A stretch of 64,000 nucleotides of DNA from Cellvibrio sp. PSBB023 (GCF_002007605.1 NZ_CP019799.1:2108001-2172000); one strand, 5' to 3'; positions 28,277-37,822 are shown, numbered from the stretch's first letter. The notes: generated from the sequence alone by a model not told the origin. Numbers and translations are program-made.

Positions 28277-28981
28277 TTATCCAGAATGACTTTTTAATTT
28301 AATATCGATCAAACGCTGTATATGCCCAAAAGACAATAGATGCGCATGAATAAGCCCAAAGTAGTTATTGCGCTGAATCTTAATAATTGTTTCATCATCC
28401 AAATTAGCTAATGCCTTCTGGTTAACCCTGTAAATTCCCCCAAGAATAGACTCACCAGAATTCAAATTAACTTTAATATCGACAGGTTCGATAAGCCCAT
28501 TCCTAAAAAGAAAATCAATGAACTTATAAGTATTTATTTCCTGATCCATCAATTTGGAGAGATCATTAATTTTCTTAATAGTCAGTGCTGTTGGCTCGCC
28601 ATTGGGATGAAATAACCGTTCGCCTTGCTCTCCAATTAATTCACTATCAAGGTCAACACATAGACTTAAATTTCTGGTGCTTTCATCAACAACGGCAGAA
28701 AAGGGATAACGAGAAATAGAAGCAGGAATATAAGTTGACAGTGAAACTTTATTGCTAAAAATCAGATTTTCATTTTTTTCCAAGCCTACAAGCCCTACGG
28801 ACCGGAACTCACCGGTTACAGGGTCTTTAACAAAAACGACGGGGAAGTTAACCGCGGCATAGATAAATTCATCAACAACCAATGGCACCAAATTCGCTTG
28901 GGCTACATGCTCAAAGCTCAGCCTGTTATTTACACACAGATTGACATGCTTTTTTTTATCCAAAATTTCAATATTTGCCAT
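28277..28981 (-). CDS. SapC family protein
   Basis: A 234-residue SapC-like protein. The family pattern is visible in LVPLVVDEFIYAAVNFPVVFVKDPVTGEF and VGLVGLEKNENLIF, followed by SRYPFSAVVDES. There is no signal peptide or membrane segment, so it appears cytosolic. The name comes from a Campylobacter S-layer locus, but members in this lineage accompany TonB-dependent receptors; no biochemical role is established. Nearly overlapping with the JmjC gene. Confidence 0.85.
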   Translation of the reverse strand: MANIEILDKKKHVNLCVNNRLSFEHVAQANLVPLVVDEFIYAAVNFPVVFVKDPVTGEFRSVGLVGLEKNENLIFSNKVSLSTYIPASISRYPFSAVVDESTRNLSLCVDLDSELIGEQGERLFHPNGEPTALTIKKINDLSKLMDQEINTYKFIDFLFRNGLIEPVDIKVNLNSGESILGGIYRVNQKALANLDDETIIKIQRNNYFGLIHAHLLSFGHIQRLIDIKLKSHSG

Positions 28982-29020
28982 AGTAGTACTACCTATTTTA
29001 AACCTGTTTGCTTTCCAATA

Positions 29021-29047
29021 AAAAAGCCGGGGAATGCCCGGCTTTTT
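29021..29047 (-). terminator. Terminator between TonB receptor and SapC genes
   Basis: A 6-bp GC stem (GCCGGG / CCCGGC, loop of 5) flanked by A and T runs lies about 20 bases after the receptor stop and 40 bases before the SapC ATG. It probably lowers SapC-JmjC expression relative to the abundant receptor. Confidence 0.8.
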
Positions 29048-29069
29048 TACTAAACACCAAGCTATCTAA

Positions 29070-31733
29070 TTAGAATGTATAACGTATACCTGCAGTAAAG
29101 CGACGACCATTTTCATAAATAGACATCAGGCGCGCTTCATTGTTATCAGCATATTCAACTACTTGCTCATCCGTCAGGTTAATAGCCTCAAGGTTCAAGC
29201 TCAAACCTTCCATAATATTGAAGCTAATACTTGCGTCCAACTGACCGAAATCATCGTTAAACAAGTCATTGCCATTGTTGTGTTTACCTTTGTACCAATC
29301 AGTACGGAAGTTATACATAACACGTGCACTTAACAAGTCGTTTTCAAAGAATGCAGACAAGTTATACATGTTTTCTGAAACACCTGGAGTATAAGCTTCA
29401 GGGTCATCAGTTTCTGCATCGGTATAAGTATAGTTGGCCGTCAAACCAAAACCATTATCAAAGGTATGCATAGCTGACAACTCAAGACCAGAAACAGTGC
29501 CGCCTTTTGCATTGGTTGGCTTGTTGAAAGTAACATCAACCATGGTGTTATCTTCTTCACGCAAACGCGCTTCAACATAACTCTCGGTACCAATGTATGA
29601 GCTAATGTCTTTGAAGAAGTAAGCCGCAGATACGAGAGATGCATCGGCTAGATACCACTCATAAGACAGGTCGTATTGGTTAGCAAACGTTGGCTTCAAC
29701 AATGGGTTACCCGCAGAACCCGTTGGGCTAGGAACGTTCAGCGCGCCAGCAGTCTCATAAGCCGACAAAGATGCCTGATTTTGGCGAGCCATTACACGAC
29801 CAGCACCAAAACGCAGCTTCATATCATCATTTAACTCGTATGCAATATTCACACTTGGCAACAGCTCACTGTAATCGTTATCTACAGTTGTCCAGTTTAC
29901 CGTATCTGTTGGTGGGGATATCAAAGCAGCCCATGCTGGATCAATTTCATCAACGTTAACGAGCTGCAAACCAGAGCCAGTGTAGTCATAACCACCTGAT
30001 GTTTGCGAAGTGTCTACATAACGTAAACCAACGTTACCGCTGATAGAGTCCGCTTCGAAATCACCTTGCACATACAACGCAGTGATATTCTCTTCAACAC
30101 GCCAGATCTCCGGTAAGTTATTCCAGATAGCGTAGGTAGCAGGACGACCATTCAATCCAACAAATGCAATTTCTTCCATTACCGCACGGTTTTGTTTAAC
30201 TACGTCAAGGAAGTTACCACCTACAGGTGCATCAACACTTTGCACACCTAAAGAATCCAAACCGCAGGTAGCCAAAGTTGGACACTGATCGAAGATGTAC
30301 CACATATAACCACCGGCACCACTGGTTGGTGCGCCATGCCAACTGTACGCATGACGCCCCTGGGTGCGCTCTGCATCACGCAATTTTGCACCCACTTTAA
30401 TGGCATTAAATGCACCCAGCTCAACAGGGAAAACCAAATCCACTTGAGCATAAGTTTCCTCATCGGTAGTTGGCTTGGATCCGCCCCAAATCCAACCAGC
30501 CGCAAATTCAGAAGCGTCTGATGGAGCCGGGTCTGATACCAAACTTGGATTCCTCAGGTCAAAACTTGCATTTGATCCAGCAGCAACATATTCCCAAGAA
30601 GTTTCACGAAAAGTACCGCCTTCCGCTTCGGTGTAACCAACAACACCTGTCAGCGTGAATGCTTCTGTTTCGTACTTGGTTTCAAAGTTGTAAGACTTGG
30701 TCTCGGTGCTGGAAACACGGTTAATCCAGTTAACGCCTACGTTTACGGAATCAGACTCGTTAGCAACCACGGAGCCATTTTCGATAGTGGCACCAGAAAT
30801 GTCAGTAATCGGCCAAACCAACCAGTTAGCATTTTGGTTATTAGCATCCATTTTTGAATTTAATAAATTCAATGTCATGGTTAATGAGTCTGTCGGCGCC
30901 GCCTGAAGAGAAACAAATACAGTTTCACGCTCACGACTCTGCTCAAAGCGTGGAACGCCCATTGGCTGACTTGGTGCAGAAACACCATTTGCGTCTTCCG
31001 GGCTCCAACCCAACACTTCAAAACCTTCACGAACAACAGTGCGATCTTGTTTGGTATAGGAAATCAATGCCCCCAGAGTGCTCTCATCATTTTTCCAGGA
31101 GTATTGGGCAGAAACTTGTGGGTCAGTTTTTTCAGATGTTTCTTGATATTGACCTTCCAGGGAAAAAGCAAAGCTATTTGCATCCTGATCAAGTGGCTTA
31201 CGGGTTTTGATAATGACGGTACCACCCAATGAACCTTCTTCTTGAGAAGCTTCAGGGCTCTTGTGTACTTCAACAGTACCAATAAGAACGGAAGGCAACA
31301 GCGTATAGTTAAAGCTACGGTTTGGGTTATCCAAGATGAACCAGTCAGCAGAAGCAACTGTCTGACCATTCAATAATGTGCGGTTATAGTCAGAGCTGGT
31401 ACCGCGAATGTTTACCTTTTCACCCTCACCAAATTCACGACTTACGTTTACACCGGGGATACGCGACAAAGATTCTGCTGCGTTACGGTCAGGAAACTTA
31501 CCTACATCTTCAGCATTGATTGCATCTACAACGGTTGCAGAATTACGTTTTACATCAATAGATTGCTGCAAAGATCCACGAATACCGGTTACTACGACTT
31601 CTTCTGGCTCAGAGCCTGCACCCTGCGCACTTGCGGTAGTTGCAAAACCCATCATAGCGACGGCTGCTACAGAACCGAGCATGATTGCACTCTTATTGGC
31701 CAGCTTGATCGCGTCACTTAACTTATTACGCAT
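29070..31733 (-). CDS. TonB-dependent receptor, probable amino-sugar or chitooligosaccharide uptake
   Basis: An 887-residue outer-membrane receptor. A signal peptide ends near TTASAQG, the TonB box is EEVVVTGIRGS, the plug domain contains RNAAESLSRIPGVNV and VNIRGTSSDYNRTLLNGQ, and the 22-strand barrel ends in GRRFTAGIRYTF with the terminal Phe. It belongs to the Xanthomonas/Caulobacter-type TonB receptor group used for oligosaccharides. The start at 31733 has GGGAG nearby. Two LacI-type operators shared with the nag promoter sit 73-120 bases upstream, so GlcNAc or chitooligosaccharide is the likely inducer and substrate. Confidence 0.93.
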   Translation of the reverse strand: MRNKLSDAIKLANKSAIMLGSVAAVAMMGFATTASAQGAGSEPEEVVVTGIRGSLQQSIDVKRNSATVVDAINAEDVGKFPDRNAAESLSRIPGVNVSREFGEGEKVNIRGTSSDYNRTLLNGQTVASADWFILDNPNRSFNYTLLPSVLIGTVEVHKSPEASQEEGSLGGTVIIKTRKPLDQDANSFAFSLEGQYQETSEKTDPQVSAQYSWKNDESTLGALISYTKQDRTVVREGFEVLGWSPEDANGVSAPSQPMGVPRFEQSRERETVFVSLQAAPTDSLTMTLNLLNSKMDANNQNANWLVWPITDISGATIENGSVVANESDSVNVGVNWINRVSSTETKSYNFETKYETEAFTLTGVVGYTEAEGGTFRETSWEYVAAGSNASFDLRNPSLVSDPAPSDASEFAAGWIWGGSKPTTDEETYAQVDLVFPVELGAFNAIKVGAKLRDAERTQGRHAYSWHGAPTSGAGGYMWYIFDQCPTLATCGLDSLGVQSVDAPVGGNFLDVVKQNRAVMEEIAFVGLNGRPATYAIWNNLPEIWRVEENITALYVQGDFEADSISGNVGLRYVDTSQTSGGYDYTGSGLQLVNVDEIDPAWAALISPPTDTVNWTTVDNDYSELLPSVNIAYELNDDMKLRFGAGRVMARQNQASLSAYETAGALNVPSPTGSAGNPLLKPTFANQYDLSYEWYLADASLVSAAYFFKDISSYIGTESYVEARLREEDNTMVDVTFNKPTNAKGGTVSGLELSAMHTFDNGFGLTANYTYTDAETDDPEAYTPGVSENMYNLSAFFENDLLSARVMYNFRTDWYKGKHNNGNDLFNDDFGQLDASISFNIMEGLSLNLEAINLTDEQVVEYADNNEARLMSIYENGRRFTAGIRYTF

Positions 31734-31805
31734 GGTTAATCTCCCGAGATTAGTACTTTTATGTGTATTGATAACGATTGAGCTTATTCGACAACACAAC
31801 CAAAA

Positions 31806-31817
31806 GACAACGTTGTC
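31806..31817. promoter_or_regulatory. Operator GACAACGTTGTC, downstream site
   Basis: Perfect 12-bp palindrome placed at about +3 to +14 relative to the predicted receptor start site. Its centre is 36 bp from the second copy, between three and four helical turns, suitable for two repressor dimers. Confidence 0.8.
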
Positions 31818-31826
31818 GATAAATCA

Positions 31827-31855
31827 ACACTATCCAGACAGGACAACGTTGTCAA
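31827..31855 (-). promoter_or_regulatory. Predicted TonB receptor promoter
   Basis: Minus-strand TTGACA and TAGTGT separated by 17 bases. The consensus -35 overlaps the upstream operator exactly as in the nag promoter, and the start site near 31820 is followed by the second operator. Confidence 0.6.
31842..31853. promoter_or_regulatory. Operator GACAACGTTGTC, upstream site
   Basis: Second perfect copy of the 12-bp palindrome, overlapping the -35 of the receptor promoter. A repressor here would block RNA polymerase directly. Confidence 0.8.
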
Positions 31856-32028
31856 CATCTTTGTAAACCTGCGTAAAAGAAAGTAAATGCACGCTTGGGA
31901 CGGAACTTTATGAGAAACCTATTACAAATCAAAAGATTAGATTAATTGCCGGCCAGACGGCGGGGAAAAATATTTTTTATTGTTACTGGAAAAACATTAC
32001 GAAAATACACACACCGAATTCGAGGCAT

Positions 32029-32058
32029 AAAAAAAGCCGCAAATTTGCGGCTTTTTTT
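32029..32058. terminator. Terminator after the DUF3014 gene
   Basis: A perfect 15-bp palindrome (AAAAAAAGCCGCAAA and its complement), 37 bases beyond the DUF3014 stop. It is symmetrical and could act in both directions. Confidence 0.8.
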
Positions 32059-32094
32059 ATATTTACAGCAAGGCTTCCTGCGCCCAATTATGTG

Positions 32095-32946
32095 TCACTG
32101 TGTGATGAGGCGTGCACGCAATTGGCGCAAGCTAGCTTTTACGCTGCGCGCATTTTCAGGGCCCATGCGCAACATTAATTTGTGCGTTTGCGGCAGTTGC
32201 TCCAGCGCTGGGTCGGCATATTGGTAAAACACTTTTGGACGAACTAACAATAAGTCGCCCTGTGCATCAGGTGCTGCCAAAATATTATCAATAGCCGCAA
32301 TAAGCACACTGTGGAAGTTAGGCTTTTTCAAACCCAACTCGCGGAAGGCCTCTTCCAACAAGGGATAAAAACGACGGTAAACCGCTACTGCCGCATCACT
32401 GTCAATCAACGCCAAGGTGGTGACATAGGTTTCATAGCGCTGGTAGTTATTGGCAGATACACGCTCTTGTTCTACGGCCTCCCCTTCGATCATTACTGTG
32501 AAACTATCCACAATAAATGGAGGTGGTGGTGAAATGACCGGACGGTATTCATGAATCACTTTACCTTCCGAGAGATTGTTAACCGCCAAGACAAATTTAC
32601 GGATCAATTCCTGAGGGACTAATAGTTCAATTAACCCTTCTCCGCGCAATTGCGTTAACGCCGCTAATACACTGCTGTCGCTCTCACCCAATGCAGGCAG
32701 TGGTTCAACTTCAATCACTTGTGCAGGCGGTTGATATTCTTCTATCGGCGCTTGCTCAGCCGGGGCGCTACTGGAAGTAACAGACTCCGGTGCAGTGGCA
32801 ATGGGGGTTGCTACCACCGGGGTTGACGCTGGCGCATCGTCGCGCAGGTACATAAATGCTAGCCCAAGGGCGATTAAGGCTATCACCACAACGACGATCA
32901 TGGCAGTAGACGAAGATTTTTGACGGGGTGGATAATCATCACTCAT
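32095..32946 (-). CDS. DUF3014 domain membrane-anchored protein
   Basis: A 283-residue protein with an N-terminal membrane anchor (STAMIVVVVIALIALGLAFMYL, about residues 13-34), a Pro/Ala/Thr-rich periplasmic linker to about residue 80, and the DUF3014 domain (VLAALTQLRGEGLIELLVPQ, YRRFYPLLEEAFRELG, PKVFYQYADPALEQL). Function unknown. It is monocistronic, divergent from the cis-trans isomerase gene. Confidence 0.82.
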   Translation of the reverse strand: MSDDYPPRQKSSSTAMIVVVVIALIALGLAFMYLRDDAPASTPVVATPIATAPESVTSSSAPAEQAPIEEYQPPAQVIEVEPLPALGESDSSVLAALTQLRGEGLIELLVPQELIRKFVLAVNNLSEGKVIHEYRPVISPPPPFIVDSFTVMIEGEAVEQERVSANNYQRYETYVTTLALIDSDAAVAVYRRFYPLLEEAFRELGLKKPNFHSVLIAAIDNILAAPDAQGDLLLVRPKVFYQYADPALEQLPQTHKLMLRMGPENARSVKASLRQLRARLITQ

Positions 32947-33126
32947 GGCAAACCCTTTTGTTGGTGATTTGTTGGTAACCGTAGATCGAACAGCTTAATG
33001 GGTGATTATGGCGTAATACCTATAAGCCTGACAGCCTCTATATCCATGGGTTCCCATCTTTTATGAACAACCGCTAGACTGGCAGGTGTACAGACTATTA
33101 CCTGCTTAAGCATATAAAGGATCTTC

Positions 33127-35496
33127 ATGAGTCGCCTTACTCACTTTGGTTTGACGCGCAGCCTACAGCGTGCGCTTGTTATCGCTAGCCTGTTGGTCAC
33201 TATCGGTTGTGTCAGTATGGGTGGCTCGCAGTGGGATCAACGCTACGGCAAAGCCGTACCGAGGGAGGTTGCAACCAGCCCCCAGAAGGTAAGCCGCAAT
33301 TATTACCAGCACACCAAAACGATTATTGAGCAGCGCTGCGTCGTCTGCCACGGCTGTTACGATGCCCCCTGCCAGCTCAAGATGGAGTCCTACGAAGGAA
33401 TATTGCGCGGAGCGAATCCCACCAGGGTTTATGATGGTTCGCGCTTGCTGGGCGCCAGCCTGACCCGCTTGTTTGAGGACGCACAATCTACCGAAGCCTG
33501 GCGTAGCAAGGGGTTTCATCCCGTCATTAATGAACGTGGAAATAGCGCCAGCGCCAATATCAATGCCGGGGTGATGGCACAGCTATTAGCCTTAAAACAG
33601 GATAACCCCCTACCGGAGGACGCCCTTTTGTCCAGTGCGTTTAATCTGGATATCAACAGCCCGCAATACTGCGCCAGCATTGAAAATTTAGAGCAGTACA
33701 CCCGTAAAAATCCGCTTTTGGGCATGCCTTATGGTTTGCCCGGGCTGAGCGATCAGGAATACAAAGTCACTATGGATTGGCTCAAACAAGGGGCTGCCAT
33801 GGGTAAGGCACCGGAACTGCCACGACAAATCTACACGGATATTGCACGCTGGGAGGCCTTTTTAAATGGCAATACACTCAAAGCGCAATTAGTTAACCGC
33901 TATATATATGAACATCTGTTTTTGGCACAAATTGATTTCGCCTCTGCACCCGGTGTGTATTTCCGCTTGGTGCGCTCCAGTACACCGCCGGGTGAACCGC
34001 TACAGCGAATCAGCACCGCTCGCCCATTTGATGACCCCAAGGTGAACCGTGTTTATTATCGCCTCTGGCAAGACCCATCCAGTGTGGTTGCCAAAACCCA
34101 TATGCCGTATCGCCTTGATGCAGCGCGCATCGCACAGTGGCAAACCCTGTTTTATGCATCGGACTATGAGGTCACACAACTACCGGGCTACAGCAGCGAA
34201 ACCGCATCCAACCCCTTTGTGACCTTTGCCCAGTTGCCTATAGATGCGCGCTACCGGTTTATGCTCAATGAAGCCCGTTTTACCATCATGAACTTTATTA
34301 AGGGCCCGGTATGTCGCGGGCAGGTAGCCCTGAACGTCATTCAGGATCACTTTTGGGTATTTTTCTATTCCCCCGAATCACAAGCCACAGATGAAGATGC
34401 CCGCTTCCTGGCTAAAAACAGTAAACACTTGCAGTTGCCTGCCGGAGCGGGCAATACACTGCTGCCCTTGACCAATTGGCTCAAATATTCGGAATTACAA
34501 AAAGAATACCTGGCTGCCAAGGCAAAATTCATCAGCCAAAAAATGGCGGCCGAAGGCGGTTTGTTGATGCACGGCATTTGGGATGGCGATAAGGGCACCA
34601 ACGACAATGCCGCACTCACCATTTTCCGCCACGCCGATAGCGCCAGCGTCCACAAGGGACTGATTGGGCAATCACCCAAAACTGCATGGGTTATTGGTTA
34701 CCCACTGCTGGAGCGCATTCATTATTTATTGGTGGCGGGTTTTGATGTGTATGGCAACGTATCCCATCAATTATTGAGCCGGCTCTACATGGACTTCCTG
34801 CGCATTGAGGGCGAGATGAATTTTGTGGAGCTACTGCCGCGCGAGGCCCAACAGCCCACCATGCAATACTGGTATCGCAACGCCGAATCTAACCTGCAAA
34901 CCTACATTGACCTCTACCTGAAACAGGTGGATTTGACCAACAACATCCAGTACCACACCGATGCACCACAAGAGGAGCTGTACCTCAAGCTAAAACAGCA
35001 TTTGGGTAAAGCCGGTCAGTCGGCCCACAACCTCAACACCGCAAAATTACCTGCGGCCAAACTGGCGCTCTACCATCGCCTGCAAAACACCAGCGGTAAG
35101 GCAATCAGCTTCCTGCCGCAAACCACACTGATTGAGTTGCGCGGTGTCGGCTTGTTCAGCCTGATCCACAACAGCGCCTATTCCAATTTATCCTCCCTCT
35201 TTGGGGAAGATAAACGACGAATACCTGCCGAGGACAACCTCACCCTCGCGCGCGGTGTAATTGGCGCCTACCCCAATAGTTTCTTGCGCATTGGCCCGGA
35301 TGAACTGGATGAGTTTATTGATCGGTTGCAACAAATCGACTCGGAGCAAGGCTACTTCGCCCTTAAGGAACGTTTTGGCATACGTCGTACCCACCCGGAA
35401 TTTTGGGCATTTAGCGACAGGGTTCATCAGCTTTATAAAACGGCCGAGCCGGAAGAAGCAGCCCTACTGGACTACAACCGGCTGGAAAACCGCTAG
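33127..35496 (+). CDS. cti: Fatty acid cis/trans isomerase
   Basis: A 789-residue periplasmic heme protein that converts cis to trans unsaturated acyl chains in membrane phospholipids, a rapid response to solvents and heat known in Pseudomonas and Vibrio. An N-terminal hydrophobic segment (ALVIASLLVTIGCVSM) acts as signal peptide, possibly with lipid attachment at the Cys. The c-type heme motif is CVVCH within IIEQRCVVCHGCYDAPCQ (about residues 68-86). The rest matches Cti throughout and no break is seen. It is monocistronic. Presence implies membrane stress tolerance. Confidence 0.93.
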   Translation: MSRLTHFGLTRSLQRALVIASLLVTIGCVSMGGSQWDQRYGKAVPREVATSPQKVSRNYYQHTKTIIEQRCVVCHGCYDAPCQLKMESYEGILRGANPTRVYDGSRLLGASLTRLFEDAQSTEAWRSKGFHPVINERGNSASANINAGVMAQLLALKQDNPLPEDALLSSAFNLDINSPQYCASIENLEQYTRKNPLLGMPYGLPGLSDQEYKVTMDWLKQGAAMGKAPELPRQIYTDIARWEAFLNGNTLKAQLVNRYIYEHLFLAQIDFASAPGVYFRLVRSSTPPGEPLQRISTARPFDDPKVNRVYYRLWQDPSSVVAKTHMPYRLDAARIAQWQTLFYASDYEVTQLPGYSSETASNPFVTFAQLPIDARYRFMLNEARFTIMNFIKGPVCRGQVALNVIQDHFWVFFYSPESQATDEDARFLAKNSKHLQLPAGAGNTLLPLTNWLKYSELQKEYLAAKAKFISQKMAAEGGLLMHGIWDGDKGTNDNAALTIFRHADSASVHKGLIGQSPKTAWVIGYPLLERIHYLLVAGFDVYGNVSHQLLSRLYMDFLRIEGEMNFVELLPREAQQPTMQYWYRNAESNLQTYIDLYLKQVDLTNNIQYHTDAPQEELYLKLKQHLGKAGQSAHNLNTAKLPAAKLALYHRLQNTSGKAISFLPQTTLIELRGVGLFSLIHNSAYSNLSSLFGEDKRRIPAEDNLTLARGVIGAYPNSFLRIGPDELDEFIDRLQQIDSEQGYFALKERFGIRRTHPEFWAFSDRVHQLYKTAEPEEAALLDYNRLENR

Positions 35497-35558
35497 CAAC
35501 AGCTGGCGGCACCCCCTGCGCGACTAATGCAAAGGCGTGCAAAAATCAGCACCTTAAA

Positions 35559-35587
35559 TTGCGACTCAGGGGTAAATGAAGTATTCT
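35559..35587 (+). promoter_or_regulatory. Predicted feoA promoter
   Basis: TTGCGA and TATTCT, each four of six matches to the sigma-70 hexamers, are separated by exactly 17 bases. The predicted start near 35594 falls on the edge of a Fur-like box. Confidence 0.5.
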
Positions 35588-35591
35588 TTCT

Positions 35592-35610
35592 AATAATCAA
35601 TCTCATTTAC
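35592..35610 (+). promoter_or_regulatory. Fur-like box upstream of feoAB
   Basis: A 19-base stretch (AATAATCAATCTCATTTAC) matches 12 of 19 positions of the Fur consensus, 19 bases before the feoA ATG and over the predicted start site. Iron repression of feo is the usual arrangement. Confidence 0.5.
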
Positions 35611-35629
35611 ATTCAAGACGCCACTTCTT

Positions 35630-35929
35630 ATGAATACTGCTGTGCTTGCTGATGCTATTACACCCGTGCTACGCCTTGACCAATGCCGTAAAGGTGCTTG
35701 TGTGCGCGTTACCACCCTTATCGAACAGCCACTGTTCGGCGCACAGGATGAGCGCGTCAGTTTGCGCTTGAAGGAACTGGGTTTTTTGCCCGGTGCGCAA
35801 CTCAAGATCATTGGTTTTGGCTTGTTGGGTTCAGACCCTATGGCAGTACAAGTCAACGGCACTAAATTCGCCCTGCGTCGCGCCGAAGCCGCGAAAATCT
35901 GCGTGGAACCTGTATCCACTAACTCCTAA
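35630..35929 (+). CDS. feoA: Ferrous iron transport protein A
   Basis: A 99-residue SH3-like cytosolic protein that assists FeoB. Typical features are RVTTLIEQPLFGAQDERVSLRLKELG region, FLPGAQLKIIGFGLLGSDPMAVQVNGTKFALRR (seen at about residues 50-85) and the terminal RRAEAAKICVE. It precedes feoB by 12 bases. It is a little longer than E. coli FeoA because of an N-terminal extension of about 15 residues. Confidence 0.93.
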   Translation: MNTAVLADAITPVLRLDQCRKGACVRVTTLIEQPLFGAQDERVSLRLKELGFLPGAQLKIIGFGLLGSDPMAVQVNGTKFALRRAEAAKICVEPVSTNS

Positions 35930-35941
35930 TCAGGTAGCTCT

Positions 35942-37801
35942 ATGTCCTCCCCTATTCGCTTTGCGCTAATTGGCAACCCCAATTGCGGTAAGACATTCTT
36001 ATTCAATCGTTTAACTGGCGCGCGCGCCAAAGTTGCCAACTATCCCGGGGTGACCGTAGAGCGCCGCTCCGGCAAGCTGAGCGGCCTGTCACAACCCGCC
36101 GAATTGCTCGATTTACCCGGCACCTACAGCTTGTTTGTCACCTCACCGGATGAGCAGGTCGCACGCGATGTCATTCTCGGCAAACTTGCCGGTGAACGCC
36201 GCCCGGATGTGCTGATCGCCGTTGTTGATGCCTGCAACCTGAGCTTGGGGCTGCGCTTGGTGATGGAGCTTAAAAGCCTCAACCGCCCGATTGTTGTCGC
36301 ACTCAACCAGATGGATGAAGCCAGACGCCGTGGCATTAGCATCAATACCGCCGCGCTATCCCAGGCGATTGGCATGCCCATCATTGAAACTGTTGCCGTG
36401 AATAGCCAAGGCGTTACTGCTTTGCGTGAACTCTTGAATGGTTATGCCCAGCAACCACCACAAGCCGAAGGCGAACAAACACTCGCCTTAAGTAACCGTC
36501 AGGAATCTGTGGAGGCGCTTTACGCGGAAATTGAAAGCTTGATGCGCCAGCATGTAATAGCACCAGCACATATGTCGCGCTGGCAAGATCGTATCGATCA
36601 CTTGGTACTGCACCCGCTGATTGGCCTGATCGTGCTATTCAGTATTTTGTTGGTGATTTTCCAGGCCGTATTTGCCTGGGCGTCCCCTGTTGTCGATTTA
36701 ATTGATGCCGGCTTTAGCGGCTTGGGTGAATTGGTAGGATCGCTCCTGCCCGATGGCATCCTCAAAGACTTTATTGTGGAAGGGCTTATTGCCGGTGTTG
36801 GCGGCGTATTGGTATTCCTACCGCAAATTATCATCCTCTTCTTTTTTATTCTGGTGCTGGAAGATACAGGTTATCTCACCCGAGCCGCCTTCCTGCTGGA
36901 TCGCCCCATGCGTGGGTTGGGCTTGTCAGGCCGTTCATTTATTCCACTCCTGTCCAGCTTTGCCTGCGCCGTGCCTGGCATTATGGCCACCCGGACAATC
37001 GCCGATCCTCGCGAGCGCTTCATCACCATCATGGTGGCGCCGCTAATGACCTGCTCGGCAAGACTGCCGGTTTACGCACTGATTATCGCGGCATTTATCC
37101 CTGCACAAACCGTGTGGGGCATCTTTAACCTGCAAGGCCTGACGCTGTTTGCGCTCTATTTTGCCGGTGTTGCCAGCGCGGCATTAATCGCCTGGATTAT
37201 GCGTCGCCGCACCAGTGGACGCGAAGAGTTTCCGCTGCTGCTGGAGCTACCTACTTATCGCTGGCCTATGCTCTATCACCTGATGATTGGCCTTCGTGAG
37301 CGCGCATGGATTTTTATCCGTCGCGTCGGCACCATCATTCTCGCGCTGTCCATAGTGCTCTGGTTCCTGGCTACCTTCCCCGGCGCCCCGGCTGATGCAA
37401 CCCAACCCGCGATTGATTACAGCTTTGCCGGTCAGCTCGGACACTTCATGCAGCCGCTCTTTGCTCCACTCGGTTTCAACTGGCAGATGTGTATCGCACT
37501 GATTCCCGCCATGGGCGCACGCGAAGTTGCCGTGAGCGCATTAGCAACGGTTTATGCGGTAGGTGAAGAATCCATTGATGTAGCACTGGGCTCGGCCCTG
37601 GCAGCCAGTTGGTCACTACCTGTTGCTTACGCTTACTTGGCCTGGTTTGTTTATGCACCACAATGCATCTCCACAATTGCAGTGGTAAAACGCGAGACCA
37701 ACTCCGCCAAGGCAACTACGTTCTTCACCATCTATTTATTTGCATTAGCCTATTTTGCCGCTTGGGCGACCTACCAAATCGCCAGCGCGATTGTGGGCTA
37801 A
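35942..37801 (+). CDS. feoB: Ferrous iron transporter FeoB
   Basis: Inner-membrane Fe2+ transporter with an N-terminal G domain: G1 GNPNCGKTFLFNRLTG, G2/G3 region NYPGVTVERRSG and LDLPGTYS, G4 LNQMDEA. It continues into a helical spacer and a polytopic membrane region with two Gate motifs (PLLSSFACAVPGIMATRTI and IALIPAMGAREVAVSAL). At 619 residues it is shorter than the 773 of E. coli FeoB, but both Gate regions and G motifs are present, so it should be functional. It follows feoA and precedes a small Cys-rich protein gene. Confidence 0.96.
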   Translation: MSSPIRFALIGNPNCGKTFLFNRLTGARAKVANYPGVTVERRSGKLSGLSQPAELLDLPGTYSLFVTSPDEQVARDVILGKLAGERRPDVLIAVVDACNLSLGLRLVMELKSLNRPIVVALNQMDEARRRGISINTAALSQAIGMPIIETVAVNSQGVTALRELLNGYAQQPPQAEGEQTLALSNRQESVEALYAEIESLMRQHVIAPAHMSRWQDRIDHLVLHPLIGLIVLFSILLVIFQAVFAWASPVVDLIDAGFSGLGELVGSLLPDGILKDFIVEGLIAGVGGVLVFLPQIIILFFFILVLEDTGYLTRAAFLLDRPMRGLGLSGRSFIPLLSSFACAVPGIMATRTIADPRERFITIMVAPLMTCSARLPVYALIIAAFIPAQTVWGIFNLQGLTLFALYFAGVASAALIAWIMRRRTSGREEFPLLLELPTYRWPMLYHLMIGLRERAWIFIRRVGTIILALSIVLWFLATFPGAPADATQPAIDYSFAGQLGHFMQPLFAPLGFNWQMCIALIPAMGAREVAVSALATVYAVGEESIDVALGSALAASWSLPVAYAYLAWFVYAPQCISTIAVVKRETNSAKATTFFTIYLFALAYFAAWATYQIASAIVG

Positions 37802-37822
37802 CCGGACAAGGGGGAAATCTTT

